Shown in pieces: positions 25,388-33,183 of a stretch of DNA of 64,000 nt. Origin of the DNA: Paracraurococcus sp042666655 (lineage in GTDB: Bacteria > Pseudomonadota > Alphaproteobacteria > Acetobacterales > Acetobacteraceae). Each line of letters starts with the position of its first letter. Position 1 is the first letter of the stretch. Made by a program: the position numbers and the translations under genes. The DNA lies in contig NZ_JBHTDE010000002.1 of NCBI RefSeq assembly GCF_042666655.1, forward strand, positions 620,001 to 684,000, in the 5' to 3' direction. The notes beneath the pieces were generated by a model that was given only the letters and a program-made list of their open reading frames with translations, did not search any database and was not told the DNA's origin.

Positions 25388-26917
25388 ATGGCACGCATCC
25401 AGGGCACGCTGTGGGAAGGGGTGGCGCTGCGGCGCCGGCGCGCGGGGGCCGACCCGGACGCCCCGCCGCGCGCGGTGGCGCTGCCGGCGACCTGGGAGGC
25501 GACCGCGGCCGAGGCGCTGGCCGCCCTGGCCCCGGGCGACGGCCCCACCAGCCTGCCGCGCGCCGCCGAAGCCTGGATCGGCCGCGTCGCCGGCCGCGGC
25601 CGCAAGGCCGGGCTGCTGGACGAGGCCGCGGCACAGGCCCTGGCCGAAAGCCTGCGCGCCCTCCTGCTGACCCGCCGCGGCGCCCCCGGCATCGAGGTCT
25701 GGCACAACGAGGCCAGGCCCCCCCGCGCCCTGGCCGAGCCGCGCTTCGTGCTCAACCTGCCGGCCTTCCTCGAGGCCGAGGGCGGCTTCGACCTGGAAGG
25801 CTATGCCGAGGCCTGTGCCCTGGCCGTCCGGGCGCTGGATGCGCTCGCCTCCGGCAAGGCCGGCCGGCTGCGACTCGGCTTTGCCGACCTGGCCGGGCTC
25901 CTCGCCGGGCTGGGGCTTGCCTATGATTCGGACAAAGCCCGTTCCGTCGCCGCGGCGATCGCGGCGCTGACCCGCGGTGCGGCCGAGGCCGAGTCGGGCC
26001 GCATCGCCGCGGCGCTCGGCGCCCGTGAACCTGTCGCCCTGCTCTGGCCCGCGCCGCCGGGCGAGACCCCGGTCCCCGGCCTGGCGGCGGCCGCCCGCGC
26101 CGCGCTGGACGCCGCCGCCGGCGCGCCCGGCCTGCGCCACCAGGCGCTGGTGGCACTCGCCGGCGCGGATGCGGTCGAGGCCCTGCTCGGCGCCGAGACC
26201 GGCGGCATTGCGCCGGCCGCCGGCGCCACCCGCAGCGTGCTGACCGCCGCCGGCCAGGCGATGGAGGTGCCGACCCGCGCCGCGCTGCGGGCCGGGCCGC
26301 GCGTGGCCGAACTGCTCGGCCCGGTGCCGGAGACGGCGCGGGAGGCGATGCGCCAGGCCGTCGCCCCCTTCCTGCATGTCGAGCCCCCGGGCCCGGTGGC
26401 GATGCCCGGCCCGGCGCGGGCGGTGCCGAAGCCGGCCGGCATGCTCCGCCGCCACGTCGGCGCCGCGCTGCATGTCACGGTCGGCGGCCACCGCGTGGTG
26501 CTGCGAACGGCGGAGGACCCCGAGGGCCACCTGCTGGAGATCGCCTTCACCCTGTCGAAGGAGGGCGCCGCCTTCCGCAGCCTGATGGACGGCTTCGCCC
26601 AGTCGGTCTCCATGGGGCTGCAGCGCGGCGTGCCGCTGGCCGACTATGTCGAGGCCTTCGCCTATACCCGCTTCGGCCCGGCCGGGCTGGTCGAGGGCGA
26701 CCCAGCCATCCCGCGCGCCACCTCCGTGCTCGACTGGGCCTTCCGCCGGCTGGCGCTGGACTACCTGGGCCGGCGCGACCTGCCGCAGCCCTCGGAGGCC
26801 GATTGCCTCGGCGATTCGGTCGGCCATGCCGCCGAGATGGCGCCGCTGCTGCCGCTCGACCTGCCGGCCTCGGCCAGCCCGCGCGGGCGGCGGCGGTCGC
26901 TGCGGGTGGTCGGCTGA
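25388..26917 (+). CDS. Shrunken NrdJ-like protein (B12-dependent ribonucleotide reductase relative lacking the catalytic barrel)
   Basis: 509 residues; NrdJ is about 1000-1200. Three blocks follow NrdJ in order. Residues 31-108 resemble the NrdJ N-terminus (ALPATWEATAAEALA; LLLTRRGAPGIEVWHN against an APNSPQWFN-type motif). Residues 119-200 resemble the region after the catalytic cysteine (RFVLNLPAFLEAEGGFDL; LGFADLAGLLAGLGLAYDSD). Residues 353-465 match the TSCPD domain closely (VGGHRVVLRTAEDPEG; KEGAAFRSLMDGFAQSV; LQRGVPLADYVEAFAYTRFG; ATSVLDWAFRRLALDYLGRRD). Only two cysteines exist (near 143 and 473), neither placed as thiyl or redox thiols, and the C-terminal Cys-rich tail is absent. It should not reduce ribonucleotides; a regulatory or partner role is possible. 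An ATG at 25334 is an alternative start. Confidence 0.8.
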   Translation: MARIQGTLWEGVALRRRRAGADPDAPPRAVALPATWEATAAEALAALAPGDGPTSLPRAAEAWIGRVAGRGRKAGLLDEAAAQALAESLRALLLTRRGAPGIEVWHNEARPPRALAEPRFVLNLPAFLEAEGGFDLEGYAEACALAVRALDALASGKAGRLRLGFADLAGLLAGLGLAYDSDKARSVAAAIAALTRGAAEAESGRIAAALGAREPVALLWPAPPGETPVPGLAAAARAALDAAAGAPGLRHQALVALAGADAVEALLGAETGGIAPAAGATRSVLTAAGQAMEVPTRAALRAGPRVAELLGPVPETAREAMRQAVAPFLHVEPPGPVAMPGPARAVPKPAGMLRRHVGAALHVTVGGHRVVLRTAEDPEGHLLEIAFTLSKEGAAFRSLMDGFAQSVSMGLQRGVPLADYVEAFAYTRFGPAGLVEGDPAIPRATSVLDWAFRRLALDYLGRRDLPQPSEADCLGDSVGHAAEMAPLLPLDLPASASPRGRRRSLRVVG

Positions 26918-26920
26918 AGC

Positions 26921-26960
26921 CGCCTCAATCCCGCTCAACCGGGCTCAATTCCTCTCAATC
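26921..26960. repeat. Four CTCAA(T/C) motifs phased at exactly 10 bp
   Basis: CTCAA occurs at 26924, 26934, 26944 and 26954, followed by T, C, T, T. The flanking bases vary between units, so it is a phased-motif array more than a simple tandem duplication. It begins 6 nt after the stop of the NrdJ-like gene. One-turn spacing puts all motifs on one face of the helix, as in arrayed protein-binding sites. Confidence 0.6.
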
Positions 26961-27151
26961 CGATTTATGCGTGCGGCGGCCGGCGGACCCTGTTTCGGCT
27001 GCAACCGCCTGATCCTGCTGAGGAGCGGCATTCGTTCCGCTTTGTTCTTCGGCGAATAAAATTATCAACTTGCCCTGCCGCGCCGCCCCGGCCGCCAGGC
27101 GCAGCTCACCCCTTGGCGGCGGGAAGCCTAGCACGCAGGGCTCCCGTATTG

Positions 27152-27166
27152 GAACAAAAAAGGAAC
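27152..27166 (+). promoter_or_regulatory. LexA-box-like GAAC-N7-GAAC direct repeat
   Basis: GAACAAAAAAGGAAC fits the alphaproteobacterial LexA consensus GAACN7GAAC with the usual A-rich spacer. No SOS gene follows. Two bases after it comes ATG 27169, for which AAGGA could equally be a ribosome-binding site, so the match may be incidental. Confidence 0.35.
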
Positions 27167-27220
27167 TTATGCCGGCGGTGATCGTCGGCGACCGCTGGCA
27201 TGCCGTGTCGTGCCCTCAGG

Positions 27221-27280
27221 CGCCGGGCGGCCGCATCCGCGGCCTTGGCTCGCCGCAGGCGCGGCGGGCTTCGCCTACCG
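27221..27280. repeat. Dispersed GC-rich intergenic repeat, copy 1
   Basis: Shares GGGCGGCCGCATC, GGCCTTGGCTCGCCGC and GCGGCGGGCTTCGCC with 48471-48551. Both copies lie between convergent genes, as expected for REP-like or terminator-associated elements. Confidence 0.6.
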
Positions 27281-27304
27281 CAGGGAGCGCGGTGCCGGTC
27301 TGGA

Positions 27305-28897
27305 TCAGCCGCGCTCCGGCTCGAAGCTCCGCTGCCAGAGCACGGCATTGGTCAGGTCCTTCAGCATCACCGTCAGCGCCCCGCTGCGGCCGTCGATCGC
27401 CGCCTCGCCGAAGAACTGCCCGCCCTCGACCGGGGAGACGTTGACCCGGCCGTCGGGGGCCTTCTGCCAGACCACCTCCAGGCCGAAGGTATCGTCCGGC
27501 GCATTGGGGCCGAAGCCGCCGGCATGCAGCGGGCCCGAGACGAATTCCCAGAAGGGCAGGAAGTCGGCCTGCCGGGCGCGGGCCGGGTCGTAGCGGTGCG
27601 CCGCGGTATAGTGCACGTCGGCGGTGACCCAGACGATGTTCCTGAGGCCGGCCGCCTTGATGGCGGACAGCAGCCCGGCAATTTCAAGCTCTCTCCCCAG
27701 GGCCGGGCCGTCGCCGTTGGCGATCGCCTCGAACATCGCCCGGCCCTCGGCGTCCTTGCCGTCCGGCACCAGCAGCCCGACCGGCATGTCGGCGGCGATC
27801 ACCTTCCAGGTCGCCCGGCTCTCGATCAGGCCGCGCAGCAGCCAGTGGATCTGCTCCCGGCCGAGGAAGGCAGTCTCCGGCCCGGCTTGCTCCTGCCGGT
27901 TATGCGTGTTCGGCCCGCGGTAGCTGCGCATGTCGAGGGCGAAGACATCGAGGTGCGGGCCGTAGGCCAGCTTGCGGTAGATCCGCTCGGCCTCGTCGGC
28001 GCCCGGGGCGCGGATCGGCGCGTAGTCGAGGAAGGCGCGGGTCGCCATCGCCTGCAGCTGGCCGACGCGCGTCTCGGCATAGCGCTGGTCGAGCAGCTTG
28101 CTGTCCGACCAGTTGTTGGTGACCTCGTGGTCGTCCCACATCCAGAGCTGCGGCACCTCGGCATGGAAGGCGCGGACATTCCGGTCCATCAGGTTGTAGC
28201 GGTGCCGGCCGCGGAATTCGCCGAGCGTCTCGGCCACCTTGGTGACCTCGGGCGTCACCAGGTTCTTCCAGATCGTGCCGTCCGGCAGCGTCACCTCCGG
28301 CTGGATCGGGCCGTCGGCATAGATCGTGTCGCCGCAATGGATGAAGAAGTCGGCGCCGGTCCGCCGCATGGTCTCGTAGCAGCGCATGCCGCCCCAGGCC
28401 TCGTTGATGCCCCAGCCCTGGCCGGCGGTGTCGCCCGACCAGAGGAAGCGCACGTCGCGCCGGCTGCCCGGCGCGGTGCGGAAGCGGCCCTGCACCGGGG
28501 CTGAGAGCGGTGCGCCCGCATCGGGGCCGGCGAAGCTGGCGCGGTAGAAGATCTCGGCATCGGCCGGCAGGCCGGTGAGGTCGAGGCGCGCGGTGAAGTC
28601 GGTTGCCTCGGTCGCCCAGGGGCCGCGCAGCCGCGTCGGGTTCCTCATGCCCTCGTCGGTCGACCATTCGACCAGCAGGCGGGCGGTGCGGTCGGCCCGG
28701 CTCCAGACCAGGGCGCGGTCGGCGGTGACGTCGCCGGTCGCGGCGCCCCAGTCGGCCTTCGGCCGCGCCGATTCGGCGGCGATGACGGCCGGCGCGCTGC
28801 CCTGGCCGAAGGCGAGGCGGCTGCTGCCGGCAAGGGCTGCGGCGCCGAGCAGCGCCGTGCGGCGGCGGATGCGCCCGGGGATGTGGACATTGGACAT
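27305..28897 (-). CDS. phoD: PhoD-type alkaline phosphatase/phosphodiesterase
   Basis: 530-residue Tat-exported metallophosphatase. The signal contains IRRRTALLGAAALAGSS. The N-terminal fibronectin-like region holds GDVTADRALVWSRAD and FRTAP. The catalytic PhoD core includes FLWSGDTAGQGWG, DFFIHCGDTIYADGP, LWMWDDHEVTNNW, DMRSYRGPN and WVTADVHYTAAHRYDP, with the Asp/His/Asn metal ligands expected for Fe/Ca PhoD enzymes. It hydrolyses phosphate mono- and diesters in the periplasm to supply Pi. AGGAG precedes the ATG at 28897. No Pho box was recognised in the 118-bp divergent gap upstream. Confidence 0.92.
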   Translation of the reverse strand: MSNVHIPGRIRRRTALLGAAALAGSSRLAFGQGSAPAVIAAESARPKADWGAATGDVTADRALVWSRADRTARLLVEWSTDEGMRNPTRLRGPWATEATDFTARLDLTGLPADAEIFYRASFAGPDAGAPLSAPVQGRFRTAPGSRRDVRFLWSGDTAGQGWGINEAWGGMRCYETMRRTGADFFIHCGDTIYADGPIQPEVTLPDGTIWKNLVTPEVTKVAETLGEFRGRHRYNLMDRNVRAFHAEVPQLWMWDDHEVTNNWSDSKLLDQRYAETRVGQLQAMATRAFLDYAPIRAPGADEAERIYRKLAYGPHLDVFALDMRSYRGPNTHNRQEQAGPETAFLGREQIHWLLRGLIESRATWKVIAADMPVGLLVPDGKDAEGRAMFEAIANGDGPALGRELEIAGLLSAIKAAGLRNIVWVTADVHYTAAHRYDPARARQADFLPFWEFVSGPLHAGGFGPNAPDDTFGLEVVWQKAPDGRVNVSPVEGGQFFGEAAIDGRSGALTVMLKDLTNAVLWQRSFEPERG

Positions 28898-29015
28898 GCG
28901 CGTCTCCTGGGTTCGGCAGGTCGCGTGTACCGAAGCCGCGTGACGCTTCGGCGTCGGTCCGGTTGCCGGGGGATGACGAGCGCCTATGCTCGCGGCACCG
29001 CCAAGGACGTGCCGC

Positions 29016-29636
29016 ATGACCGATCGCCTGGTCGAGTGTTTCTACACCCTGTCCTCGCCCTGGATGTATCTCGCCGGGCCGCGGCTGCGCGCCATCGCCG
29101 CGCGGCATGGCGCCCGGGTGCTGCTGCGGCCCTACGACTTCCAGGCGGTGGTGCCGCAGACCGGCGGCATCCCGCTGCGCACCAGGCCGCAGCCGCGGCA
29201 GGAGTATCACGCGCTGGAGCTCGACCGCTGGTCGCGGCACCTGGACATGCCGCTGGTCCCGAAGCCGCGGCACTACCCGCCGGCCGACCAGCGCCCGGCC
29301 GGGCGGATGGTGATGGCGGCGCAGGCGCGGGGGCTCGACGCGCAGGCGCTGTCGCAGGCCATCCTCACCGCGCTCTGGGTCGAGCAGCGCGACATCGCTT
29401 TGGCCGGGGTGCGGGCGGCGATCGGCGATGCGCTGGGGATGGACGGCGCGGCGCTGGTGGCGGCCGAGGAAGGCCCGGACGTCCATGCCGAATGGGCGGC
29501 GAACAACGCCGCGGCGGTAGCGCGCGGCGTCTTCGGCAGCCCGACCTTCTTCTTCGGCGACCTGTGGCTCTGGGGGCAGGACCGGCTGTTCTTCCTCGAC
29601 CAGGCGCTGGCCGGCGAGACGGTGCAGTCGTCGTGA
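29016..29636 (+). CDS. 2-Hydroxychromene-2-carboxylate isomerase family (DsbA-like kappa-class GST fold)
   Basis: 206 residues with a thioredoxin-like fold: VECFYTLSSPWMYLAGPRL (SSPW, with Ser in place of the usual Cys), LLRPYDFQAVVPQTGG, and the C-terminal AVARGVFGSPTFFFGDLWLWGQDRLFFLDQAL. These are glutathione-dependent isomerases of aromatic degradation. In this case no other aromatic-degradation genes are adjacent, so the substrate is open. The 3' end is followed by a flavoprotein gene that may overlap by GTGA at 29633 if the longer start is used. Confidence 0.88.
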   Translation: MTDRLVECFYTLSSPWMYLAGPRLRAIAARHGARVLLRPYDFQAVVPQTGGIPLRTRPQPRQEYHALELDRWSRHLDMPLVPKPRHYPPADQRPAGRMVMAAQARGLDAQALSQAILTALWVEQRDIALAGVRAAIGDALGMDGAALVAAEEGPDVHAEWAANNAAAVARGVFGSPTFFFGDLWLWGQDRLFFLDQALAGETVQSS

Positions 29637-29689
29637 CCGCGTCCGATCGGCCGAGCGACAGCGAGGGCGTGAAGCGGCCGCGCCACCCC

Positions 29690-30946
29690 ATGCATGCCGT
29701 CGTCATCGGCGCCGGCATCGTCGGCGCCTGCACCGCGCTCGCCCTGCTGCGCGACGGCCACGCGGTCACCATCCTCGAGCCCGGCGCGCCGGGCGGCGAG
29801 CAGGCGGCGAGCTACGGCAACGGCTGCTGGCTCAGCCCGATGTCGGTGATCCCGCCGGCGACCCCGGGGCTGTGGCGCAAGGTGCCGGGGTTCCTGGCCG
29901 ACCCGCTCGGGCCGCTGGCGATCCGCTGGTCCTACCTGCCGCGCGTGCTGCCCTGGCTGGCGCGCTACCTCGCCTCCGGCTGGACCGAGGCGCGGGTGGC
30001 GCGCACCGCCGTCGCCTTGCGTGCCCTGCTGCGCGACGCGCCGGCGGCGCATGCGGCGCTGGCCGCGGCGGCCGGCGTCGCTCCGCTGATCGAGCGGCGC
30101 GGGCTGATGTATGTCTACCCCTCGCGCGCCGAGTTCGAGGCCGAGGCGATGGCCTGGCGGATCCGCCGCCAGGTCGGGATCGACTGGCTGGAACTCTCGG
30201 CGAAGGAACTGCACCAGCGCGAGCCGACGCTCGACCGGCGCTACGGCTTCGCCGCGCTGGTCGAGGAAGGCGGCCACTGCCGCGATCCCGGCGCCTATGT
30301 CGCGGCGCTGGTCGCCTTGGCCGAGGCGGAGGGGGCGCAGCGCGTCGCGGCGCGGGCCACCGGCTTCCGCATCGAGGCCGGGCGGCTGCGCGCGGTGCTG
30401 ACCGAGGCCGGCGAGATCGCCGCCGACCGCGCGGTGATCAGCGCCGGCGCGCATTCGAAGGCGCTGGCCGCCGCCGCGGGCGACCGGCTGCCGCTGGAAT
30501 CCGAGCGTGGCTACCACGCGATGATCGAGGATCCGGGGACCGGGCCGCGCACCCCGCTGATGCCCTCCGACGGCAAGATGTCGATCACCTGGACCGATCG
30601 TGGCCTGCGCTGCGCCGGGCAGGTGGAGATCGCCGGGATCGAGGCCGCGCCGAACTGGCAACGCGCCGCGATCCTGCGCGACCACCTGCTGCGGAGCTTC
30701 CCCGCCCTGCCGCGCGACCTGCCCGCTTCGCGCGTGACGTTCTGGATGGGACACCGGCCCAGCATGCCGGACGGGCTGCCTTGCATCGGAAGGTCGCGCG
30801 GCAGCGCCGACATCCTGCATGCCTTCGGCCATGGCCATGTCGGGCTGGTGGCGGCGCCGCGCACCGCCCGGCTGGTCGCGCAACTGATGGGCGAAAGGCC
30901 GCCGGAGATCGATCCGCGGCCATATTCACCGGCCCGATTCGGCTGA
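29690..30946 (+). CDS. FAD-dependent oxidoreductase, D-amino-acid dehydrogenase (DadA)-like
   Basis: 418-residue DAO-fold flavoprotein. The N-terminal Rossmann motif is VVIGAGIVGACTALALLRDGHAVTILEP, followed by QAASYGNGCWLSPMSVIPPATPGLWRKVP, typical of DadA relatives. The C-terminal FWMGHRPSMPDGLPCIGRS...HAFGHGHVGLVAAP closes the FAD site. It probably oxidises D-amino acids or related imino acids at the membrane. The ATG at 29690 is preferred; GTG 29633 (overlapping the upstream stop) and GTG 29669 are in frame. A stem-loop at 30992-31016 follows. Confidence 0.88.
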   Translation: MHAVVIGAGIVGACTALALLRDGHAVTILEPGAPGGEQAASYGNGCWLSPMSVIPPATPGLWRKVPGFLADPLGPLAIRWSYLPRVLPWLARYLASGWTEARVARTAVALRALLRDAPAAHAALAAAAGVAPLIERRGLMYVYPSRAEFEAEAMAWRIRRQVGIDWLELSAKELHQREPTLDRRYGFAALVEEGGHCRDPGAYVAALVALAEAEGAQRVAARATGFRIEAGRLRAVLTEAGEIAADRAVISAGAHSKALAAAAGDRLPLESERGYHAMIEDPGTGPRTPLMPSDGKMSITWTDRGLRCAGQVEIAGIEAAPNWQRAAILRDHLLRSFPALPRDLPASRVTFWMGHRPSMPDGLPCIGRSRGSADILHAFGHGHVGLVAAPRTARLVAQLMGERPPEIDPRPYSPARFG

Positions 30947-30991
30947 TTTCCCCCTCGCATTGGTGGCAGCGGGATGTCATGCTGCTCGGCA

Positions 30992-31016
30992 GCGCCCCGC
31001 ATTCCTGACGGGGTGC
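30992..31016. terminator. Weak stem-loop after the flavoprotein gene
   Basis: GCGCCCCG-N9-CGGGGTGC, an 8-bp stem with one G-T pair, between the flavoprotein stop and the cold-shock gene 29 nt later. It may terminate upstream transcription or form part of the cold-shock leader. Confidence 0.35.
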
Positions 31017-31044
31017 GCGACACTAGATACGGAATAATAAGCAA

Positions 31045-31782
31045 GTGCCTTCCGACAACGACATGCAGGGCGGCACCGGGCCCGTCGAGGCCCAGGTGAA
31101 GTGGTACAACGCCCGGAAGGGCTTCGGCTTCGTGCTGGGCCCGGATGGTCAGGACGTGTTCTTCCATGCCTCGGCGCTGACCGAAGCGGGGATCGAGCCT
31201 CCCGACACCGGCGATACCCTCGTCTGCGAAATCGGCACGGATCGCCAGGGCCGACGCCTCGTGACCCGGATCACCGAGTTGCGGCGCGGCGATGGGGGCG
31301 GCGCCGCCGGCATGGCGCCGCGCCGGCCGGCCTTCGGCGCCTCGGGTGGCGGGTTCGGCGACCGGCCGCCGCGGCGTGACTTCGGAGGCGGTGGCTTCGG
31401 TGACCGGCCGCCGCCGCGGCGCGACTTTGGCGGTGGCGGCTTCGGTGGCGGCGGCTTCGGTGCGCCGCGCCAGGGCGGCTTCGGCGGTGGCGGCGGCTTC
31501 GGCGCGCCGCGCCAAGGCGGCTTCGGCGACCGTCCGCCGCGGCGCGAGTTCGGCGACCGCGACGCCGGCGGCCCGACCTATGCGGTGACCGGCACGGTGA
31601 AGTGGTTCGACCAGGTGCGCGGCTTCGGCTTCGTCACGCCGGAAGACGGCGGCCAGGACGTGTTCCTGCATTCCTCCGTGCTGCAGCGCGCCGGGCGCCA
31701 GGATGTCCAGCAGGGCGAGAAGATCGACCTCGACGTGCGCGACGGACAGCGCGGGCGCCAGGCCGTCAACCTGAAGGAATAG
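31045..31782 (+). CDS. Double cold-shock-domain protein with glycine-rich linker
   Basis: 245 residues. Cold-shock domain 1 (about residues 12-75) has QVKWYNARKGFGFVLGPDGQDVFFHASAL. A linker of about 100 residues is built of FGGGGFG and RPPRRDFGGGG-like repeats. Domain 2 (about 178-245) has GTVKWFDQVRGFGFVTPEDG and DVFLHSSVL. Both RNP1 (K-G-F-G-F / R-G-F-G-F) and RNP2 (DVFFH / DVFLH) are intact. It binds single-stranded RNA/DNA and should act as an RNA chaperone. The RGG-like linker is longer than in typical alphaproteobacterial two-domain Csps. It starts at GTG 31045; ATG 31063 is an alternative. Confidence 0.92.
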   Translation: MPSDNDMQGGTGPVEAQVKWYNARKGFGFVLGPDGQDVFFHASALTEAGIEPPDTGDTLVCEIGTDRQGRRLVTRITELRRGDGGGAAGMAPRRPAFGASGGGFGDRPPRRDFGGGGFGDRPPPRRDFGGGGFGGGGFGAPRQGGFGGGGGFGAPRQGGFGDRPPRREFGDRDAGGPTYAVTGTVKWFDQVRGFGFVTPEDGGQDVFLHSSVLQRAGRQDVQQGEKIDLDVRDGQRGRQAVNLKE

Positions 31783-31804
31783 CGGCGGGCGCTATCGCCC
31801 CAGG

Positions 31805-31830
31805 AAATGGCCGGGTCCGCCCGGCCATTT
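31805..31830. terminator. Bidirectional terminator between csp and CHAP genes
   Basis: AAATGGCCGGG-TCCG-CCCGGCCATTT, a perfect 11-bp stem with a 4-nt loop. The T-run/A-run at either end gives short U-tracts in both directions, the best intrinsic terminator in the window. Confidence 0.85.
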
Positions 31831-31835
31831 CAATG

Positions 31836-32384
31836 TCAGGCCGTCGTCGCATGGACGAAGCCGTAGGCCGGCCAGTTGCTGGCGCCGTAGTCCCTCACCC
31901 GGGGGAACCAGACCCGCACCAGCGACCAGTCGTTGCCCGGCGAGACATCCTGCACCGGCTGGTCGCGCGCCTCCCGCCCCTTGGCGGCGCCGGAGGCCCA
32001 GTTGGCGTGGTCCACCCGGACCTCCCGCGCCGAGACCACCCGCGTCACCACCGCCACATGGCCCTGCGGCAGGCGGGAGGTGCGCATCAGCACCAGCACG
32101 CTGCCGGTCCGCGGCGCCCGGCCGCGGGCATAGCGGCCCTCGGCGGCCTCCCACCATTGCCAGGCATCGCCGCGCAGCGCGATCCCCGACCGCGACCGCG
32201 CATAGGGCACGCAGGACAGGCCGCCGGCACCGGCCGGCTGCGGCATGCGGGCAGTGCCGCAGCCGGCCAGGGCCAGCAGGGGCAGGGCGAGCGGGGCCAG
32301 CAGCGCCAGGCGACGCGCCACCAGGGGGTCGATCCGGCCACGACTGCACCCGGCCGGCGCCAATGACAAAGATGTTTTGATCAC
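31836..32384 (-). CDS. CHAP-domain lipoprotein (putative amidase/peptidase)
   Basis: 182 residues. A hydrophobic stretch ends in the lipobox LLALAGC. The CHAP catalytic cysteine lies in GLSCVPYARSRSG, the histidine in LPQGHVAVVTRVV and a following HANW. A C-terminal WFPRVRDYGASNWPAYGFVHA matches small alphaproteobacterial CHAP proteins. CHAP domains cleave peptidoglycan amide or peptide bonds. The start is uncertain: GTG 32384 has GGGG about 8 nt upstream, and GTG 32321 gives a shorter, cleaner signal peptide. Confidence 0.82.
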   Translation of the reverse strand: MIKTSLSLAPAGCSRGRIDPLVARRLALLAPLALPLLALAGCGTARMPQPAGAGGLSCVPYARSRSGIALRGDAWQWWEAAEGRYARGRAPRTGSVLVLMRTSRLPQGHVAVVTRVVSAREVRVDHANWASGAAKGREARDQPVQDVSPGNDWSLVRVWFPRVRDYGASNWPAYGFVHATTA

Positions 32385-32625
32385 GGGACGGCCCCTAGCC
32401 GGCGCCGCCAAGCGCCTGCAGCGCCTTGATTCCACGACTCAGCCACCGGCGACAAGCTGTTGCTCTCCGGCCACCGCGAAGCCTGGCGGCAACGGCGTGT
32501 CGCCAGCCTATCGCTACCGCCGCGCCGATGTGCTGAAAGGGCGGCCTGGACCACGGTGCCGCAACGCACCGGGCCGGATCGGAGACGGCCAGGGCGTCCT
32601 GCCGCTGCCAGGAAGGACAACACGG

Positions 32626-33183
32626 ATGACAAGGAATTTCCCGCCGTCGGAGCGGGCGATGGGCCACCGGGCCGGGGGCCGCAAGCGCGGCATCGCGGTG
32701 CTGCTTGCCGCCGCCATGCTGATCGGCCAGCCCGCCCATGCCCTGGCGCGTTGCGCCAACGAGACCGACCAGGCGATCTTCGAGGTCGAGGCGCTGAAGA
32801 CCGAGCTGATGGTCGTCGCCACCACCTGCAAGGGCGTCTCCGAGGATCGCTACAACGACTTCGTCCGCCGCTACCAGCAGGCGCTGGTGGTGACCAACCG
32901 CGGCATCGGCCAGTATTTCAGCCGCAGCCACGGCAAGAGCGGCCAGCGCCAGCAGGACATCTTCATCACCGAGCTGGCCAATGCCCGCTCGAATGCCGCC
33001 CGCCAGCTCGGCAGCGACTATTGCGCGCGCAACAACGGCCTGTTCGACGAGGTGATGTCGCTGCAGGGCGTGACCGACCTGCCGGCCTATGCCGCGACCA
33101 AGGACCTGCTGTCCTCCGGCGTCACCGCCTGCCCGGGCGGCGCCGCCGCCGCCCCTGCCGCCGCCCGCCGGAGCGCCCGCTGA
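32626..33183 (+). CDS. Exported hypothetical protein, unknown family
   Basis: 185 residues with signal GIAVLLAAAMLIGQPAHALA after a basic 20-residue lead. The mature part is helical: CANETDQAIFEVEALKTELM, TTCKGVSEDRYNDFVRRYQQ and RQQDIFITELANARSNAARQ. Four cysteines are spaced as two probable disulfides (CAN, TTC, SDYC, TAC). The tail is Ala-rich and basic. AGGAAGG precedes the ATG. I do not recognise the family. It is coupled to the next lipoprotein gene by TGATG, so both probably act together in the periplasm. Confidence 0.82.
   Translation: MTRNFPPSERAMGHRAGGRKRGIAVLLAAAMLIGQPAHALARCANETDQAIFEVEALKTELMVVATTCKGVSEDRYNDFVRRYQQALVVTNRGIGQYFSRSHGKSGQRQQDIFITELANARSNAARQLGSDYCARNNGLFDEVMSLQGVTDLPAYAATKDLLSSGVTACPGGAAAAPAAARRSAR

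Larger units (their letters stand above)
26918..27304. other. Intergenic region with phased repeats, GAAC motif and a dispersed repeat
   Basis: 387 bp between the convergent NrdJ-like and phoD genes. It holds a 10-bp-phased CTCAA repeat (26921-26960), an A/T-richer stretch around 27050-27070, a GAAC-N7-GAAC motif (27152-27166) and a dispersed repeat (27221-27280). A plus-strand frame from ATG 27169 runs 91 codons into antisense of phoD. It has an AAGGA-like ribosome site but no recognisable protein features, so it is not called as a gene. Confidence 0.5.

Noticed and set aside
25213..25388. Possible replication origin because of the DnaA box
   Set aside because: Only one DnaA box, no AT-rich unwinding region, and none of the usual origin neighbours.
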